NCBI RefSeq assembly: GCF_014126825.1 | Contig: NZ_CP059900.1 | Coordinates: 3,052,954-3,116,953, forward strand | Origin: Tomitella gaofuii | GTDB taxonomy: Bacteria > Actinomycetota > Actinomycetes > Mycobacteriales > Mycobacteriaceae | Direction of reading: 5' to 3' | Length of the DNA: 64,000 bases | Shown: positions 34,054-42,575 of the stretch, one piece after another | Numbering within the stretch: position 1 is the first letter of the stretch | Layout of the letters: every line of letters begins with the position of its first letter | Made by a program: the position numbers and the translations under genes | The notes under the pieces: model-generated | Database searches by the model: none | The model's input: only the letters and a program-made list of their open reading frames with translations | What the model was told of the DNA's origin: nothing

Positions 34054-35319
34054 TCACTCCAGGATGTCGCGCACCACCGCATCGGCCAGGAGACGCCCGC
34101 GGTCGGTGAGCACCAGACGGCCGCCGGTCAGGACCGCGAGTCCGTCCTCCGCCGCCCGCGCCGCGGCCGTCCGCTCGGGCCCGGTCAGCTCCGCCAGCGG
34201 CAGGCCCGAGGCCAGCCGGATTGTGAGCAGCACGCGTTCCACGTGGCGGTCGTGCGCCTCGAGGACCTCGGTGCCCGCCACGGGCAGCACCCCCTCCGCC
34301 AGCGCCGCCGAATACGAGGCCGGGTGCTTGACGTTCCACCAGCGCACCCCACCGATGTGGCTGTGCGCGCCGGGGCCGGCGCCCCACCAGTCGCCGCCGT
34401 CCCAGTAGCCGATGTTGTGCCGGCACTCGCCACCGGTCCGCGCCCAGTTCGACACCTCGTACCAGGCCATGCCGGCATCCCGCAGCCGGCTGTCGACCAT
34501 CTCGTAGCGGGCCGCGAGCACATCGTCGTCGGGCTCCGGCAGCTCACCGCGCCGCACCTTGCGCGCCATCGCCGTGCCCTCCTCGACGATCAGCGAATAC
34601 GCCGAGACGTGGTCCACCCCGGCGTCCAGCACGGCGTCGAGAGAGGCCGCCAGGTCCTCGTCACGCTCGCCCGGGGTGCCGTAGATCAGGTCCAGGTTGA
34701 CGTGCTCGAAGCCCGCGGCGAACGCCTCGCGGGCGGCGTCGACGGGGCGCCCCGGAGTGTGCACCCTGTCGAGCGCGGCCAGAACGTGCCGCGCCGAGGA
34801 CTGCATGCCCATCGAGATGCGCGTGAAGCCGCCGTCGCGCAACCGCTCGAAGAATCGCGGGGACGTGGACTCCGGGTTCGACTCCGTGGTCACCTCGGCG
34901 TCCGGAGCGAGGCCGAAGGTGTCGCGCACCACGTCGAGCACCTCGACCAGGCGGTCCGCCCCCAGCAGCGACGGGGTGCCGCCGCCGACGAACACCGTCT
35001 GCGCGGCGGGCGCATCGACGCCGCGCCCCGCGAGCAGCTCGACCGCCGCGTGCATCTCCCTGCGGTACGCCTCCGCCCAGGACTCCGGCGACGCGGACGT
35101 GCCCAGCTCGCCGGGGGTGTAGGTGTTGAAATCGCAGTACCCGCAGCGCGTCGCGCAGAAGGGCACGTGGATGTACACGCCGAACGGGCGCCCCGCGCCC
35201 CAGCCGGCGCCCGGCCCCGCCGGCCCCGGCAGCGCGGAGTCCGGCAGTTCCAACGGCACCGTCCGCGCGCGCCTCATGCTCGTGTCCACCCGCGCACCCG
35301 CTCCTTCATCCGCCCGCAT
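34054..35319 (-). CDS. hemW: Radical SAM protein HemW (coproporphyrinogen III oxidase-like)
   Basis: A 421-residue radical-SAM protein. CxxxCxxC iron-sulfur motif in VPFCATRCGYCDFNTYTPGE; VFVGGGTPSLL and TTESNPEST follow, then ISMGMQSSARHVLAALDR and YGTPGERDEDLAASLDAVL; a C-terminal HemW-type winged domain ends the protein. HemW proteins insert haem into respiratory enzymes, not true HemN oxidases (the extra HemN cysteine region is absent). ATG at 35319 preceded by GGAGAG. In M. tuberculosis the mycobactin genes lie between Rv2375 and hemW; here only 37 bases do. Confidence 0.92.
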   Translation of the reverse strand: MRADEGAGARVDTSMRRARTVPLELPDSALPGPAGPGAGWGAGRPFGVYIHVPFCATRCGYCDFNTYTPGELGTSASPESWAEAYRREMHAAVELLAGRGVDAPAAQTVFVGGGTPSLLGADRLVEVLDVVRDTFGLAPDAEVTTESNPESTSPRFFERLRDGGFTRISMGMQSSARHVLAALDRVHTPGRPVDAAREAFAAGFEHVNLDLIYGTPGERDEDLAASLDAVLDAGVDHVSAYSLIVEEGTAMARKVRRGELPEPDDDVLAARYEMVDSRLRDAGMAWYEVSNWARTGGECRHNIGYWDGGDWWGAGPGAHSHIGGVRWWNVKHPASYSAALAEGVLPVAGTEVLEAHDRHVERVLLTIRLASGLPLAELTGPERTAAARAAEDGLAVLTGGRLVLTDRGRLLADAVVRDILE

Positions 35320-35495
35320 ACTTCACTCTCCAGTGTCCCGGTGCCGGGGCGGCTCCGCACATCCGGGCACCCGGTGCGCAGGCACGACTGCGGCCTGCAC
35401 TGTGCCGTGCATCACGTGACCATGATCATGTGTGACCGGACTCTCCTGGCCTGGAACATTCGGAGATCGGCCGCATCCATGGCAGACTGTCCCCC
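35320..35495. other. Promoter region between hemW and the sulfur operon
   Basis: No gene seen. The rightward promoter for the leader peptide lies at its right end: CAGACT (35483-35488) sits seven bases before the GTG at 35496, keeping the key A and T of a -10 element and implying a leaderless start. Confidence 0.4.
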
Positions 35496-35612
35496 GTGAT
35501 CGGAAACGGAGTGTTGCTGGCGGCCCGTCGCCACGTCGACCTCAAGCGCACCTGCAGCGGCATGTGTATGCCCTGCGGCATGTGTCGCATGCACATGCCC
35601 TCGATGCACTGA
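35496..35612 (+). CDS. Cys/Met-rich leader peptide of the sulfate-assimilation operon (38 aa)
   Basis: GTG to TGA. Starts MIGNGVLLAARRHVDLKR, matching the actinobacterial attenuator-peptide pattern RRHVDLxR, then TCSGMCMPCGMCRMHMPSMH: in residues 20-38 there are four Cys and six Met. In mycobacteria, leaderless Cys-rich small ORFs upstream of the sulfite reductase operon act as cysteine-responsive attenuators; the same gene follows here. The coding sequence itself forms competing hairpins (see the regulatory entry). Inferred: ribosome stalling on Cys/Met codons under sulfur starvation raises expression of the genes downstream. Confidence 0.75.
   Translation: MIGNGVLLAARRHVDLKRTCSGMCMPCGMCRMHMPSMH
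35559..35599 (+). promoter_or_regulatory. Competing hairpins inside the leader peptide gene (attenuator candidate)
   Basis: GGCATGTG occurs at 35559-35566 and again at 35577-35584; CACATGCC at 35592-35599 can pair perfectly with either (8 bp). The first copy can also pair locally with ATGCC at 35568-35572. These pairings exclude each other and lie over the Cys/Met codons, so ribosome position would choose between them. The classic terminator element is not obvious downstream; a perfect GCACCGGTGC palindrome at 35821-35830 sits just upstream of the sir ribosome site. Confidence 0.6.
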
Positions 35613-35851
35613 TCCGTTCTTTCCTCTTTTCTGAACGATTCATTTTCTGCATCTGTGCGCAATCCACGGTCACGTGCTCTGCAGCGCCGTCCCGTGAGTG
35701 ATGCCGTACGCCGCCGGCCACACCAGGGTCCCGCCCCGCCGGTCGCGCTCCCATCGCCGCGAACGCCACGCATCGCCGTCGTCCCGGCGCCCCTTCGCGG
35801 CCGCCGCTCCCCAGGATTCCGCACCGGTGCAGTGGAACCGGGAGCCCCACC
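35613..35851 (+). other. Leader between the attenuator peptide and sir
   Basis: 239 bases without a supported gene. It begins with a T-rich stretch (TTCTTTCCTCTTTTCTG), unusual here and possibly Rho-related or a U-rich unstructured site, and ends with the palindrome at 35821-35830 followed by GGGAG before the sir ATG. Confidence 0.45.
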
Positions 35852-37588
35852 ATGTCACCGAAACCCCCTGCCGCCGGCGCCACCGCGGTGTCCGGCACCT
35901 CCGGCTCCGCAGCGCCCCAGGCCAAGCGCCCGCGCCCCAAGAAGACCCGCTCGGAAGGCCAGTGGGCCAAGGGATACCGCGAACCGCTCAACCCGGTGGA
36001 GCGGTTCAAACGCGACGACGCGCCGCTGAACGTACGCGACCGCATCACCGACCTGTACGCCGAACTCGGCCACGGCAGCATCGACGCGAACGACCTGCGC
36101 GGGCGCTTCCGCTGGATGGGTCTGTACACCCAGCGCGCCGCCGGCTACGACGGCACCTTCACCGGCGACGATAACGCGGACCTGCTCGAGTCGCAGTACT
36201 TCATGATGCGGGTGCGCGCCGACGGCCAGAAGCTCGACCTGGACCGGATGCGCACGATCGCCGGCATCTCGAAGGATTTCGCGCGCGACACGCTCGACAT
36301 CACCAACCGGCAGAACTTCCAGTACCACTGGATCGAGGTCGAGAGCGTCCCGGAGATCTGGCGGCGCCTCGGCGAGGTCGGCATGCAGACCACCTCGGCG
36401 TGCGGCGACTGCCCCCGCGGCATGCTCGGCTCGCCGCTGGCGGGCCTGGCCGTCGACGAGGTGCTCGACGCCAGCCCCGCGCTGGACGAGATCGTCCGCC
36501 GCTACATCGGCGACCCCGAGTTCGCGAACCTGCCGCGCAAGTACAAGACCGCGGTCTCGGGCCTGCAGGACCTGCCGCACGAGATCAACGACATCGCGTT
36601 CGTCGGCGTGCACCACCCCGAGCACGGGCCGGGCCTGGACCTGTGGGTGGGCGGCGGACTGTCGACGGTGCCGCACTTCGCGCAACGCCTGGGCGCGTGG
36701 GTTCCGCTCGACGAGGTGCCCGACGTGTGGGAGGCCGTGACGAAGCTGTTCCGCGACTACGGCTACCGGCGCCTGCGCAGCAAGAACCGGCTGAAGTTCC
36801 TGGTCAAGGACTGGGGCCCCGAGAAGATCCGCGAGGTGCTCGAGACCGAGTATCTGCACCGCGAGCTCATCGACGGCCCGGCACCCACGCCGCTGACGAA
36901 GGTCCGCGACCACGTGGGCGTGCAGAAGCTCAAGAACGGACTCAACGCGGTGGGCGGCGCGCCGGTGTCCGGCCGCATCTCCGGCACGCAGCTGGCAGAG
37001 CTGGCCGACGCCGTCGAACGGGCCGGCGGCACCGAGGTGCGCACCACGCCGTACCAGAAGCTGGTCGCGCTGGACATCGCCGACGACAAGGTCGACCAGC
37101 TCGTCGCCGACATGGAGCGTATCGGGCTGCCCACCGACCCTACGCCGTGGCGCCGCAGCATCATGACCTGCACCGGCCTGGAGTACTGCAAGCTGGCCTT
37201 CGTCGAGACCCGGCGCCGCGCCATTTCGCTGCTGCCGGAGCTCGAGGAGCGCATGGCCGACCTCAACTCCCAGCTCGACGTCCCGGTGACGGTGCACCTC
37301 AACGGCTGCCCCAACTCGTGCGCGCGCATCCAGACCGCGGACATCGGCTTCAAGGGCCAGCTCATCGAGCAGCCCGACGGCACCAAGGCCGAGGGATTCC
37401 AGGTGCACCTGGGCGGCAGCCTCGGCGAAGACCTCGGCTTCGGTCGCAAGGTGCGCCAGCACAAGGTGCTCTCGAGCGAACTGGGCGACTACATCGAACG
37501 CGTCGTGCGCAACTTCATCGCACAGCGCGCCGAGGGCGAACGCTTCGCGCAGTGGGTGGCGCGGGCCGACGAGGAGGACCTGCGATGA
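35852..37588 (+). CDS. sir: Ferredoxin-dependent sulfite reductase (SirA/NirA type)
   Basis: A 578-residue siroheme/[4Fe-4S] enzyme reducing sulfite to sulfide for cysteine synthesis. Two ferredoxin-like halves: RWMGLYTQRAAGYDGTF and QTTSACGDCPRGMLGSPLAG in the first (the Tyr and Cys that cross-link in the M. tuberculosis enzyme are present), and TCTGLEYCKLAFVETRRRA with HLNGCPNSCARIQTADIGF, the four cluster cysteines, in the second. Length is normal. ATG with GGGAG. First enzyme gene of the operon; equivalent of Rv2391. Confidence 0.94.
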   Translation: MSPKPPAAGATAVSGTSGSAAPQAKRPRPKKTRSEGQWAKGYREPLNPVERFKRDDAPLNVRDRITDLYAELGHGSIDANDLRGRFRWMGLYTQRAAGYDGTFTGDDNADLLESQYFMMRVRADGQKLDLDRMRTIAGISKDFARDTLDITNRQNFQYHWIEVESVPEIWRRLGEVGMQTTSACGDCPRGMLGSPLAGLAVDEVLDASPALDEIVRRYIGDPEFANLPRKYKTAVSGLQDLPHEINDIAFVGVHHPEHGPGLDLWVGGGLSTVPHFAQRLGAWVPLDEVPDVWEAVTKLFRDYGYRRLRSKNRLKFLVKDWGPEKIREVLETEYLHRELIDGPAPTPLTKVRDHVGVQKLKNGLNAVGGAPVSGRISGTQLAELADAVERAGGTEVRTTPYQKLVALDIADDKVDQLVADMERIGLPTDPTPWRRSIMTCTGLEYCKLAFVETRRRAISLLPELEERMADLNSQLDVPVTVHLNGCPNSCARIQTADIGFKGQLIEQPDGTKAEGFQVHLGGSLGEDLGFGRKVRQHKVLSSELGDYIERVVRNFIAQRAEGERFAQWVARADEEDLR

Positions 37589-38319
37589 GCACGGCTGTGC
37601 GGAGAAGGCTCCTGGGCTCCGACGAGCTGCGGCGCATCGCCGAACAGGGCGCGGCCCTGGTGGCGGCCGGCGAGCTCGACGAGACCGACCCCGCGGCGCT
37701 GCTCGCCTGGACGGTGGAGCAGTTCGGCGACGGGTTCCTCGTCGCCTCCAACATGCAGGACGCCGTCCTCGTGGACCTGGCGGCGCGCGCCAAGCCGGGC
37801 GTGGACGTGCTCTTCCTCGAGACCGGGTACCACTTCGCCGAAACGCTGGGCACGCGCGACGCCGTCGTCTCCACCTACGAGGTGAACCTGGTGGAGGCCA
37901 AGGCGGAGGCGTCGGTGGCCGAGCAGGACGCCGCCGAGGGCAAGGACCTGTTCGCCCGCGACCCCGGCCGCTGCTGCCACCTGCGCAAGGTGGTGCCGCT
38001 CACGAGGACGCTGTCCGGCTACGACGCCTGGGTCACCGGCATCCGGCGCGTCGAATCGCCGACGCGGGCGCAGGCCCCGGCGATCTCGTTCGACGAGGGC
38101 TTCGGGCTGGTCAAGATCAACCCGATCGTCGCGTGGGACGACGACAGGTTCCAGCAGTACATCGACGACCGCGGGGTGCTGGTCAATCCGCTCGTGTCCG
38201 ACGGGTACCCGTCGATCGGGTGCGCGCCGTGCACCGCGAAGCCACTCCCCGGATCCGACCCGCGCAGCGGGCGGTGGGCCGGTTCGACCAAGACAGAATG
38301 CGGGTTGCACTCATCATGA
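37585..38319 (+). CDS. cysH: Adenylylsulfate (APS) reductase
   Basis: A 244-residue reductase making sulfite from APS. PP-loop-type N-terminus, FLETGYHFAETLGTRD, and the iron-sulfur cysteines of the APS type: RCCHLRKV, IGCAPCTAK and the redox Cys in the C-terminal KTECGLH. The paired CC and CxxC show it uses APS directly, which fits the absence of an APS kinase gene. Overlaps sir and cysD by 4 bases each. Confidence 0.95.
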   Translation: MSTAVRRRLLGSDELRRIAEQGAALVAAGELDETDPAALLAWTVEQFGDGFLVASNMQDAVLVDLAARAKPGVDVLFLETGYHFAETLGTRDAVVSTYEVNLVEAKAEASVAEQDAAEGKDLFARDPGRCCHLRKVVPLTRTLSGYDAWVTGIRRVESPTRAQAPAISFDEGFGLVKINPIVAWDDDRFQQYIDDRGVLVNPLVSDGYPSIGCAPCTAKPLPGSDPRSGRWAGSTKTECGLHSS

Positions 38320-39290
38320 CCATCGATCTGACAGACCAGTTCACCACCGAGACCGCCTCGGACATCGACGCACTGTTCGCCGGGCGGACGGCGCCGGAGG
38401 ACTTCGACACGCTCACCGCGCTCGAATCCGAGGCGATCCACATTTTCCGCGAGGTGGCCGGCGAGTTCGAGCGCCCCGTCATCATGTTCTCCGGCGGCAA
38501 GGACTCCACGGTGCTGCTGCACCTGGCCATCAAGGCCTTCTGGCCGGCGCCGATGCCGTTCCCGGTGCTGCACGTGGACACCGGACACAACCTGCCGGAG
38601 GTGCTCGAGTTCCGGGACCGCCTCGTGGAGAAGCACGGCCTGCGCCTCGTCGTCGCCAGCGTGGAGGACTACCTGGCCGACGGCAGGCTGCAGGAACGTC
38701 CGGACGGCATCCGCAACCCCCTGCAGATCCAGCCGCTGCTGGATGCGATCGCCGACAACCGGTTCGACGCGGTGTTCGGCGGCGCCCGGCGCGACGAGGA
38801 ACGGGCCCGCGCCAAGGAGCGGATCTTCAGCCTGCGCGACGCCTTCGGCCAGTGGGACCCCAAGCGCCAGCGCCCGGAGCTGTGGAACCTCTACAACGGC
38901 CGGCACGCCCCCGGGGAGCACGTGCGCGTGTTCCCGTTGAGCAACTTCACCGAGCTGGACATCTGGCGCTACATCGCACGCGAGGATATCGCGCTGGCGT
39001 CGCTGTACTACGCGCACGAGCGCGAGGTGTTCCACCGGGACGGCATGTGGATGACGCCCGGCCCGTGGGGCGGCCCCGACGAGGGCAGCCCCCTGCAGAC
39101 CAAGTCGGTGCGCTACCGCACCGTGGGCGACGGCTCCACCACCGGCGCCGTGCTCTCCGACGCGGCGGACAACCAGGCCATCCTCGACGAGCTCACCGTC
39201 AGCCGCCTCACCGAGCGGGGCGCCACGCGCGGGGACGACCGGGTCTCCGAGGCCGCGATGGAAGACCGCAAACGCCAAGGCTACTTCTGA
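38316..39290 (+). CDS. cysD: Sulfate adenylyltransferase subunit 2
   Basis: A 324-residue ATP-sulfurylase small subunit activating sulfate to APS. PP-loop FSGGKDSTVLLHLA, LHVDTGHNLPEVLEFRD, FDAVFGGARRDEERARAKER and the C-terminal EDRKRQGYF are all standard. The ATG overlaps the cysH stop (ATGA). Works with the GTPase CysN. Confidence 0.95.
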   Translation: MTIDLTDQFTTETASDIDALFAGRTAPEDFDTLTALESEAIHIFREVAGEFERPVIMFSGGKDSTVLLHLAIKAFWPAPMPFPVLHVDTGHNLPEVLEFRDRLVEKHGLRLVVASVEDYLADGRLQERPDGIRNPLQIQPLLDAIADNRFDAVFGGARRDEERARAKERIFSLRDAFGQWDPKRQRPELWNLYNGRHAPGEHVRVFPLSNFTELDIWRYIAREDIALASLYYAHEREVFHRDGMWMTPGPWGGPDEGSPLQTKSVRYRTVGDGSTTGAVLSDAADNQAILDELTVSRLTERGATRGDDRVSEAAMEDRKRQGYF

Positions 39291-39309
39291 ACCGATGGGG
39301 ACACCTCTG

Positions 39310-40623
39310 ATGAGTACTGAAACGACCGCGCAGCCGGACCTGCTGCGCCTGGCCACCGCGGGCAGTGTGGACGACGGCAAGTCCACGCTGGTCGGACGGC
39401 TGCTGTACGACACGAAATCGGTGCTGGCCGACCAGATCGACGCGGTCACCCGCGCCTCGGTGGACCGCGGCCTCGCCACACCGGACCTCTCGCTGCTCGT
39501 GGACGGGCTGCGCGCCGAACGCGAGCAGGGCATCACGATCGACGTCGCCTACCGCTACTTCGCGACGCCCAGCCGCACCTTCGTGCTCGCGGACACCCCG
39601 GGGCACGTGCAGTACACGCGCAACACCGTCTCCGGCGCCTCCACCGCACAGCTGGTGGTGCTGCTGGTGGACGCGCGCAACGGGGTGGTCGCGCAGACGC
39701 GCCGCCACGCCGCGGTGCTCGCGCTGCTCGGCGTGCCGCGGCTCGTCCTGGCGGTGAACAAGATCGACCTCGTCGACGACGCGGCGGCCGTGTACCGGGA
39801 CATCGCGGCGGAGTTCGCCGAGCTCACCGCGAGCCTCGGCTGGGACCCGTCCGCGGTGCAGTCCATTCCGGTGTCCGCACTGCACGGCGACAACGTGGCC
39901 GTCCGCTCGGAGAACACCCCTTACTACTCCGGCCCGACGCTCATCGAGCACCTGGAGTCGGTGCCGGTGGACGCCGAGCCGGACACCGTGGGCCTGCGCT
40001 TCCCCGTGCAGTACGTCATCCGTCCGCGCACCCCCGAGCACCCCGACTACCGCGGCTACGCCGGTCAGGTGGCGGTGGGCACCGCGCGGGTGGGAGACCC
40101 GGTGGTGGCGTTGCCGTCCGGCGTGCGCAGCACCATCGGGCGCATCGACACCGCGGACGGACCGCTCGACGCAGCGCAGCCGGGGCGCAGCGTCACGATC
40201 GTGCTCGCCGACGACATCGACGTCTCGAGGGGTGACGTCATCTCGTCCGTCGGCGATGCACCCACTCCGGTGCGGGAGTTCGCCGCCACCGTCTGCTGGC
40301 TGGCCGAGCGCCCGCTGCGGACCGGCGCGCGTGTGCTCGTCAAGCACGGCACGCAGACGGTCCAGGCCATCGTCGACACCGTGGAATCACGGTTCGACGA
40401 GCAGGCGCTGGCCGTGGCTCCCGCACCGGAGGAGTTGGGGCTCAACGATATCGGACTGGTGCACCTGCGCACCGCGGGCGAGCTGCCGGTGGACGACTAC
40501 CGGGCGAGCCGGCGCAGCGGATCGTTCCTCCTCATCGACCCCGCCAGCGGCAACACGTTGTCCGCCGGGCTCGTGGGAAACGCGCTCGAGGCGGTCCGCA
40601 CCGTCGCGGGCCAGCCGGCATGA
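39310..40623 (+). CDS. cysN: Sulfate adenylyltransferase subunit 1 (GTPase)
   Basis: About 437 residues. G motifs: AGSVDDGKSTLVGRLL, VLADTPGHVQYTRNT, LAVNKIDL; two beta-barrel domains follow. It stops after the elongation-factor-like part: no APS kinase (CysC) domain is fused as in the mycobacterial CysNC. Drives APS formation with CysD by GTP hydrolysis. ATG at 39310 has GGGGA about 8 bases upstream and is preferred to the ATG at 39295. Confidence 0.93.
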   Translation: MSTETTAQPDLLRLATAGSVDDGKSTLVGRLLYDTKSVLADQIDAVTRASVDRGLATPDLSLLVDGLRAEREQGITIDVAYRYFATPSRTFVLADTPGHVQYTRNTVSGASTAQLVVLLVDARNGVVAQTRRHAAVLALLGVPRLVLAVNKIDLVDDAAAVYRDIAAEFAELTASLGWDPSAVQSIPVSALHGDNVAVRSENTPYYSGPTLIEHLESVPVDAEPDTVGLRFPVQYVIRPRTPEHPDYRGYAGQVAVGTARVGDPVVALPSGVRSTIGRIDTADGPLDAAQPGRSVTIVLADDIDVSRGDVISSVGDAPTPVREFAATVCWLAERPLRTGARVLVKHGTQTVQAIVDTVESRFDEQALAVAPAPEELGLNDIGLVHLRTAGELPVDDYRASRRSGSFLLIDPASGNTLSAGLVGNALEAVRTVAGQPA

Positions 40624-41420
40624 ACGGCGCCGGGCCCGCCGGCGGACCCGCGCCGGACGGACCGCCGCTGATCGCCGTGGCGCACGGCAGCCGGGACCCG
40701 CGGTCCGCGCAGACGGTCCACGCGATCGTCGACGCGCTGCGTGCCACCGCCCCGGGGATCGCAGTCCACGTGGCGTTCCTGGACCTGTCCGTGCCCTCCC
40801 TCGGCGACGTGGTGGAGACGGTGGCGCGCGCCGGCCACCGTCGCGCCGTGGTGGTCCCGCTGCTGCTGGGCAGCGCCTACCACTCGCGGGTGGATCTTCC
40901 TGCGCTGCTCGCCGCGGCGTCCGCGCGGCGGCCGGGGATGGAGTTGATCCAGGCTCCTGTCCTCGGCGACGACGAGCGTCTCGTCGCGGCGGTACGCGAC
41001 CGCATCGTCGGCGCCGGGGCACCGGCGGACGATCCGTCGGTGGGCGTGGCGCTGTCGGCCGTCGGCTCGTCGTCGGCCGAGGCCAACGCCGTGACGCGTG
41101 CCCTTGCCGCCCGGGTGTGCGCGGGCACCGCGTGGCACGGCGCCCGCGCATGCTTCGCGGCCGCGACGGAACCCACCGTCGAGTCGGCGATCACGGACCT
41201 GCGGGCGCGCGGCGCGCGGCGGATCGTGGTGGGCTCGTGGTTCCTCGCGCCGGGCCTGCTCACCGACCGGGTCCGGCGCCGTGCGCTCGCGGCCGACCCC
41301 TCGGCGCTGATCGCCGACCCCATCGGGCCGCATGCGCTCGTGCCGCAGGTGATCGTGGACCGGTACCGGCGGGCGGCTGCGGCGGCGGCCGCCCGTACGT
41401 CGCGCACCGCCGCAGCGTGA
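40620..41420 (+). CDS. Sirohydrochlorin chelatase / CbiX family protein
   Basis: A 266-residue class II chelatase with two CbiX half-domains. LIAVAHGSRDPRSAQTVHAI carries the metal His, AVVVPLLLGSAYHSRVDLPA the second site, and IVVGSWFLAPGLLTDRVRRR the partner half. Inserts iron into sirohydrochlorin to make the siroheme needed by Sir, so it belongs functionally in this operon; equivalent of Rv2393. ATGA overlap with cysN. Confidence 0.9.
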   Translation: MNGAGPAGGPAPDGPPLIAVAHGSRDPRSAQTVHAIVDALRATAPGIAVHVAFLDLSVPSLGDVVETVARAGHRRAVVVPLLLGSAYHSRVDLPALLAAASARRPGMELIQAPVLGDDERLVAAVRDRIVGAGAPADDPSVGVALSAVGSSSAEANAVTRALAARVCAGTAWHGARACFAAATEPTVESAITDLRARGARRIVVGSWFLAPGLLTDRVRRRALAADPSALIADPIGPHALVPQVIVDRYRRAAAAAAARTSRTAAA

Positions 41421-41427
41421 CCGTCCC

Positions 41428-42423
41428 CTACAGGTCCTCGGCCCGCAGCTGCTCGGGGGTCTTCGGCGAGAGCAGGCCGGGCGCCACGTCGTACAGCGTC
41501 TTGGCGCCGACCTCGCCGCGCACGTTCATCCGGTGCGCGGCGCGTGCGTAGGCCACGAGCACGCTGGACGTGAAGCCGGGGTTGCTGCCGAGCTTGAGGC
41601 TGAATTCGTAGACCTGCCCGGAGGAGTCGTCCGCCGGGCCGGTCTCGCCGCTGCGGATAACGAAGCCGCCGTGCGGGATTCCGGCGTGATCGCGGGCAAG
41701 CTCTTCCGCCGTGATGAAGTGCACCGTGGTGTCGTAGGGCTCGAAGTAGTGCGGCATGGTCACGATCGCCTCGCGGACCGTCTCCGCGTCGGCGCCGTCC
41801 TCGAGCACCACGAAGCACTCGCGCACGTGCTTGTCCCGCGTGGACAGCTCCGGCCGGTCGCCGCGCCGCACCGCCTCGACCGCCTGCTCCGACGGGATCG
41901 TGTACTGCACGCCCGCGGCCACGCCGGGAACCTTCCGCACCGCGTCCGAGTGGCCCTGGCTCACCCCGCGCCCCCAGAAGGTGTACGTCTCCCCGGATGG
42001 CAGGATCGACTCGCCCAGAACACGGTTGAGCGAGAACAGTCCCGGGTCCCAGCCGGTGGAGATCACCGCCGTCGTCCCGGCCGCCCGCGCGGGGCCGTCC
42101 ACCGAGGCGAAGTACTCGGGGATGCGCGCGTGCGTGTCGAAGCTGTCCACGGTGGTGAACCGCGCCGCCAGCGCAGGCCCCTGCTGCGGCAGGTCCTCCT
42201 TGGACCCCCCGCACAGGATGAGCACGTCCACCGCGTCCTCGAACCGTGCGAGCGCGTCCCACCCGTACACGCGGGTCCCGTCCGCCTGCGGCGTCACCGC
42301 AGCGGGATCGCGCCGGGTGAATACGCCCACCAGTTCCATGTCGGGCGTGCGCGCCACGGCGGCCTCCACCCCGCGCCCCAGGTTCCCGTACCCCGCGATG
42401 CCGATCCGGATCTTCTCGCCCAC
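41428..42423 (-). CDS. ddh: meso-Diaminopimelate D-dehydrogenase
   Basis: A 331-residue NADPH enzyme that aminates tetrahydrodipicolinate in one step to meso-DAP. IRIGIAGYGNLGRGVEAAV (nucleotide fold), LVGVFTRRDP, STGWDPGLFSLNRVL, YTFWGRGVSQGHSDAVRKVP, MPHYFEPYDTTVHFI and IPHGGFVIRSGETG match the Corynebacterium Ddh along the whole length. GTG at 42423 with AGGAGGAG upstream. This route is uncommon in Mycobacteriales outside Corynebacterium, which normally rely on the succinylase pathway; presence here next to sulfur genes suggests transfer or lineage-specific retention. Confidence 0.93.
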   Translation of the reverse strand: MGEKIRIGIAGYGNLGRGVEAAVARTPDMELVGVFTRRDPAAVTPQADGTRVYGWDALARFEDAVDVLILCGGSKEDLPQQGPALAARFTTVDSFDTHARIPEYFASVDGPARAAGTTAVISTGWDPGLFSLNRVLGESILPSGETYTFWGRGVSQGHSDAVRKVPGVAAGVQYTIPSEQAVEAVRRGDRPELSTRDKHVRECFVVLEDGADAETVREAIVTMPHYFEPYDTTVHFITAEELARDHAGIPHGGFVIRSGETGPADDSSGQVYEFSLKLGSNPGFTSSVLVAYARAAHRMNVRGEVGAKTLYDVAPGLLSPKTPEQLRAEDL

Positions 42424-42575
42424 TGCCCCGTTCTCCTCCTGACGTACGTCGTGGCGCACGCCCGCCGGCGGCCCGCCACACTGCGCCGGGGTCCCGGCAC
42501 ATCGACGATCGAGGCTACCTCCCGCCGCGCTACCTCACGCCGCGCCACCTCCCCCGCGCCCGGCTCCCCGGACCG

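Noticed and set aside
40023-40623. Possible missing CysC domain after cysN as a truncation
   Set aside because: cysN ends cleanly with an ATGA overlap to the chelatase gene, and cysH is of the APS-reducing type, so a kinase domain is not required.
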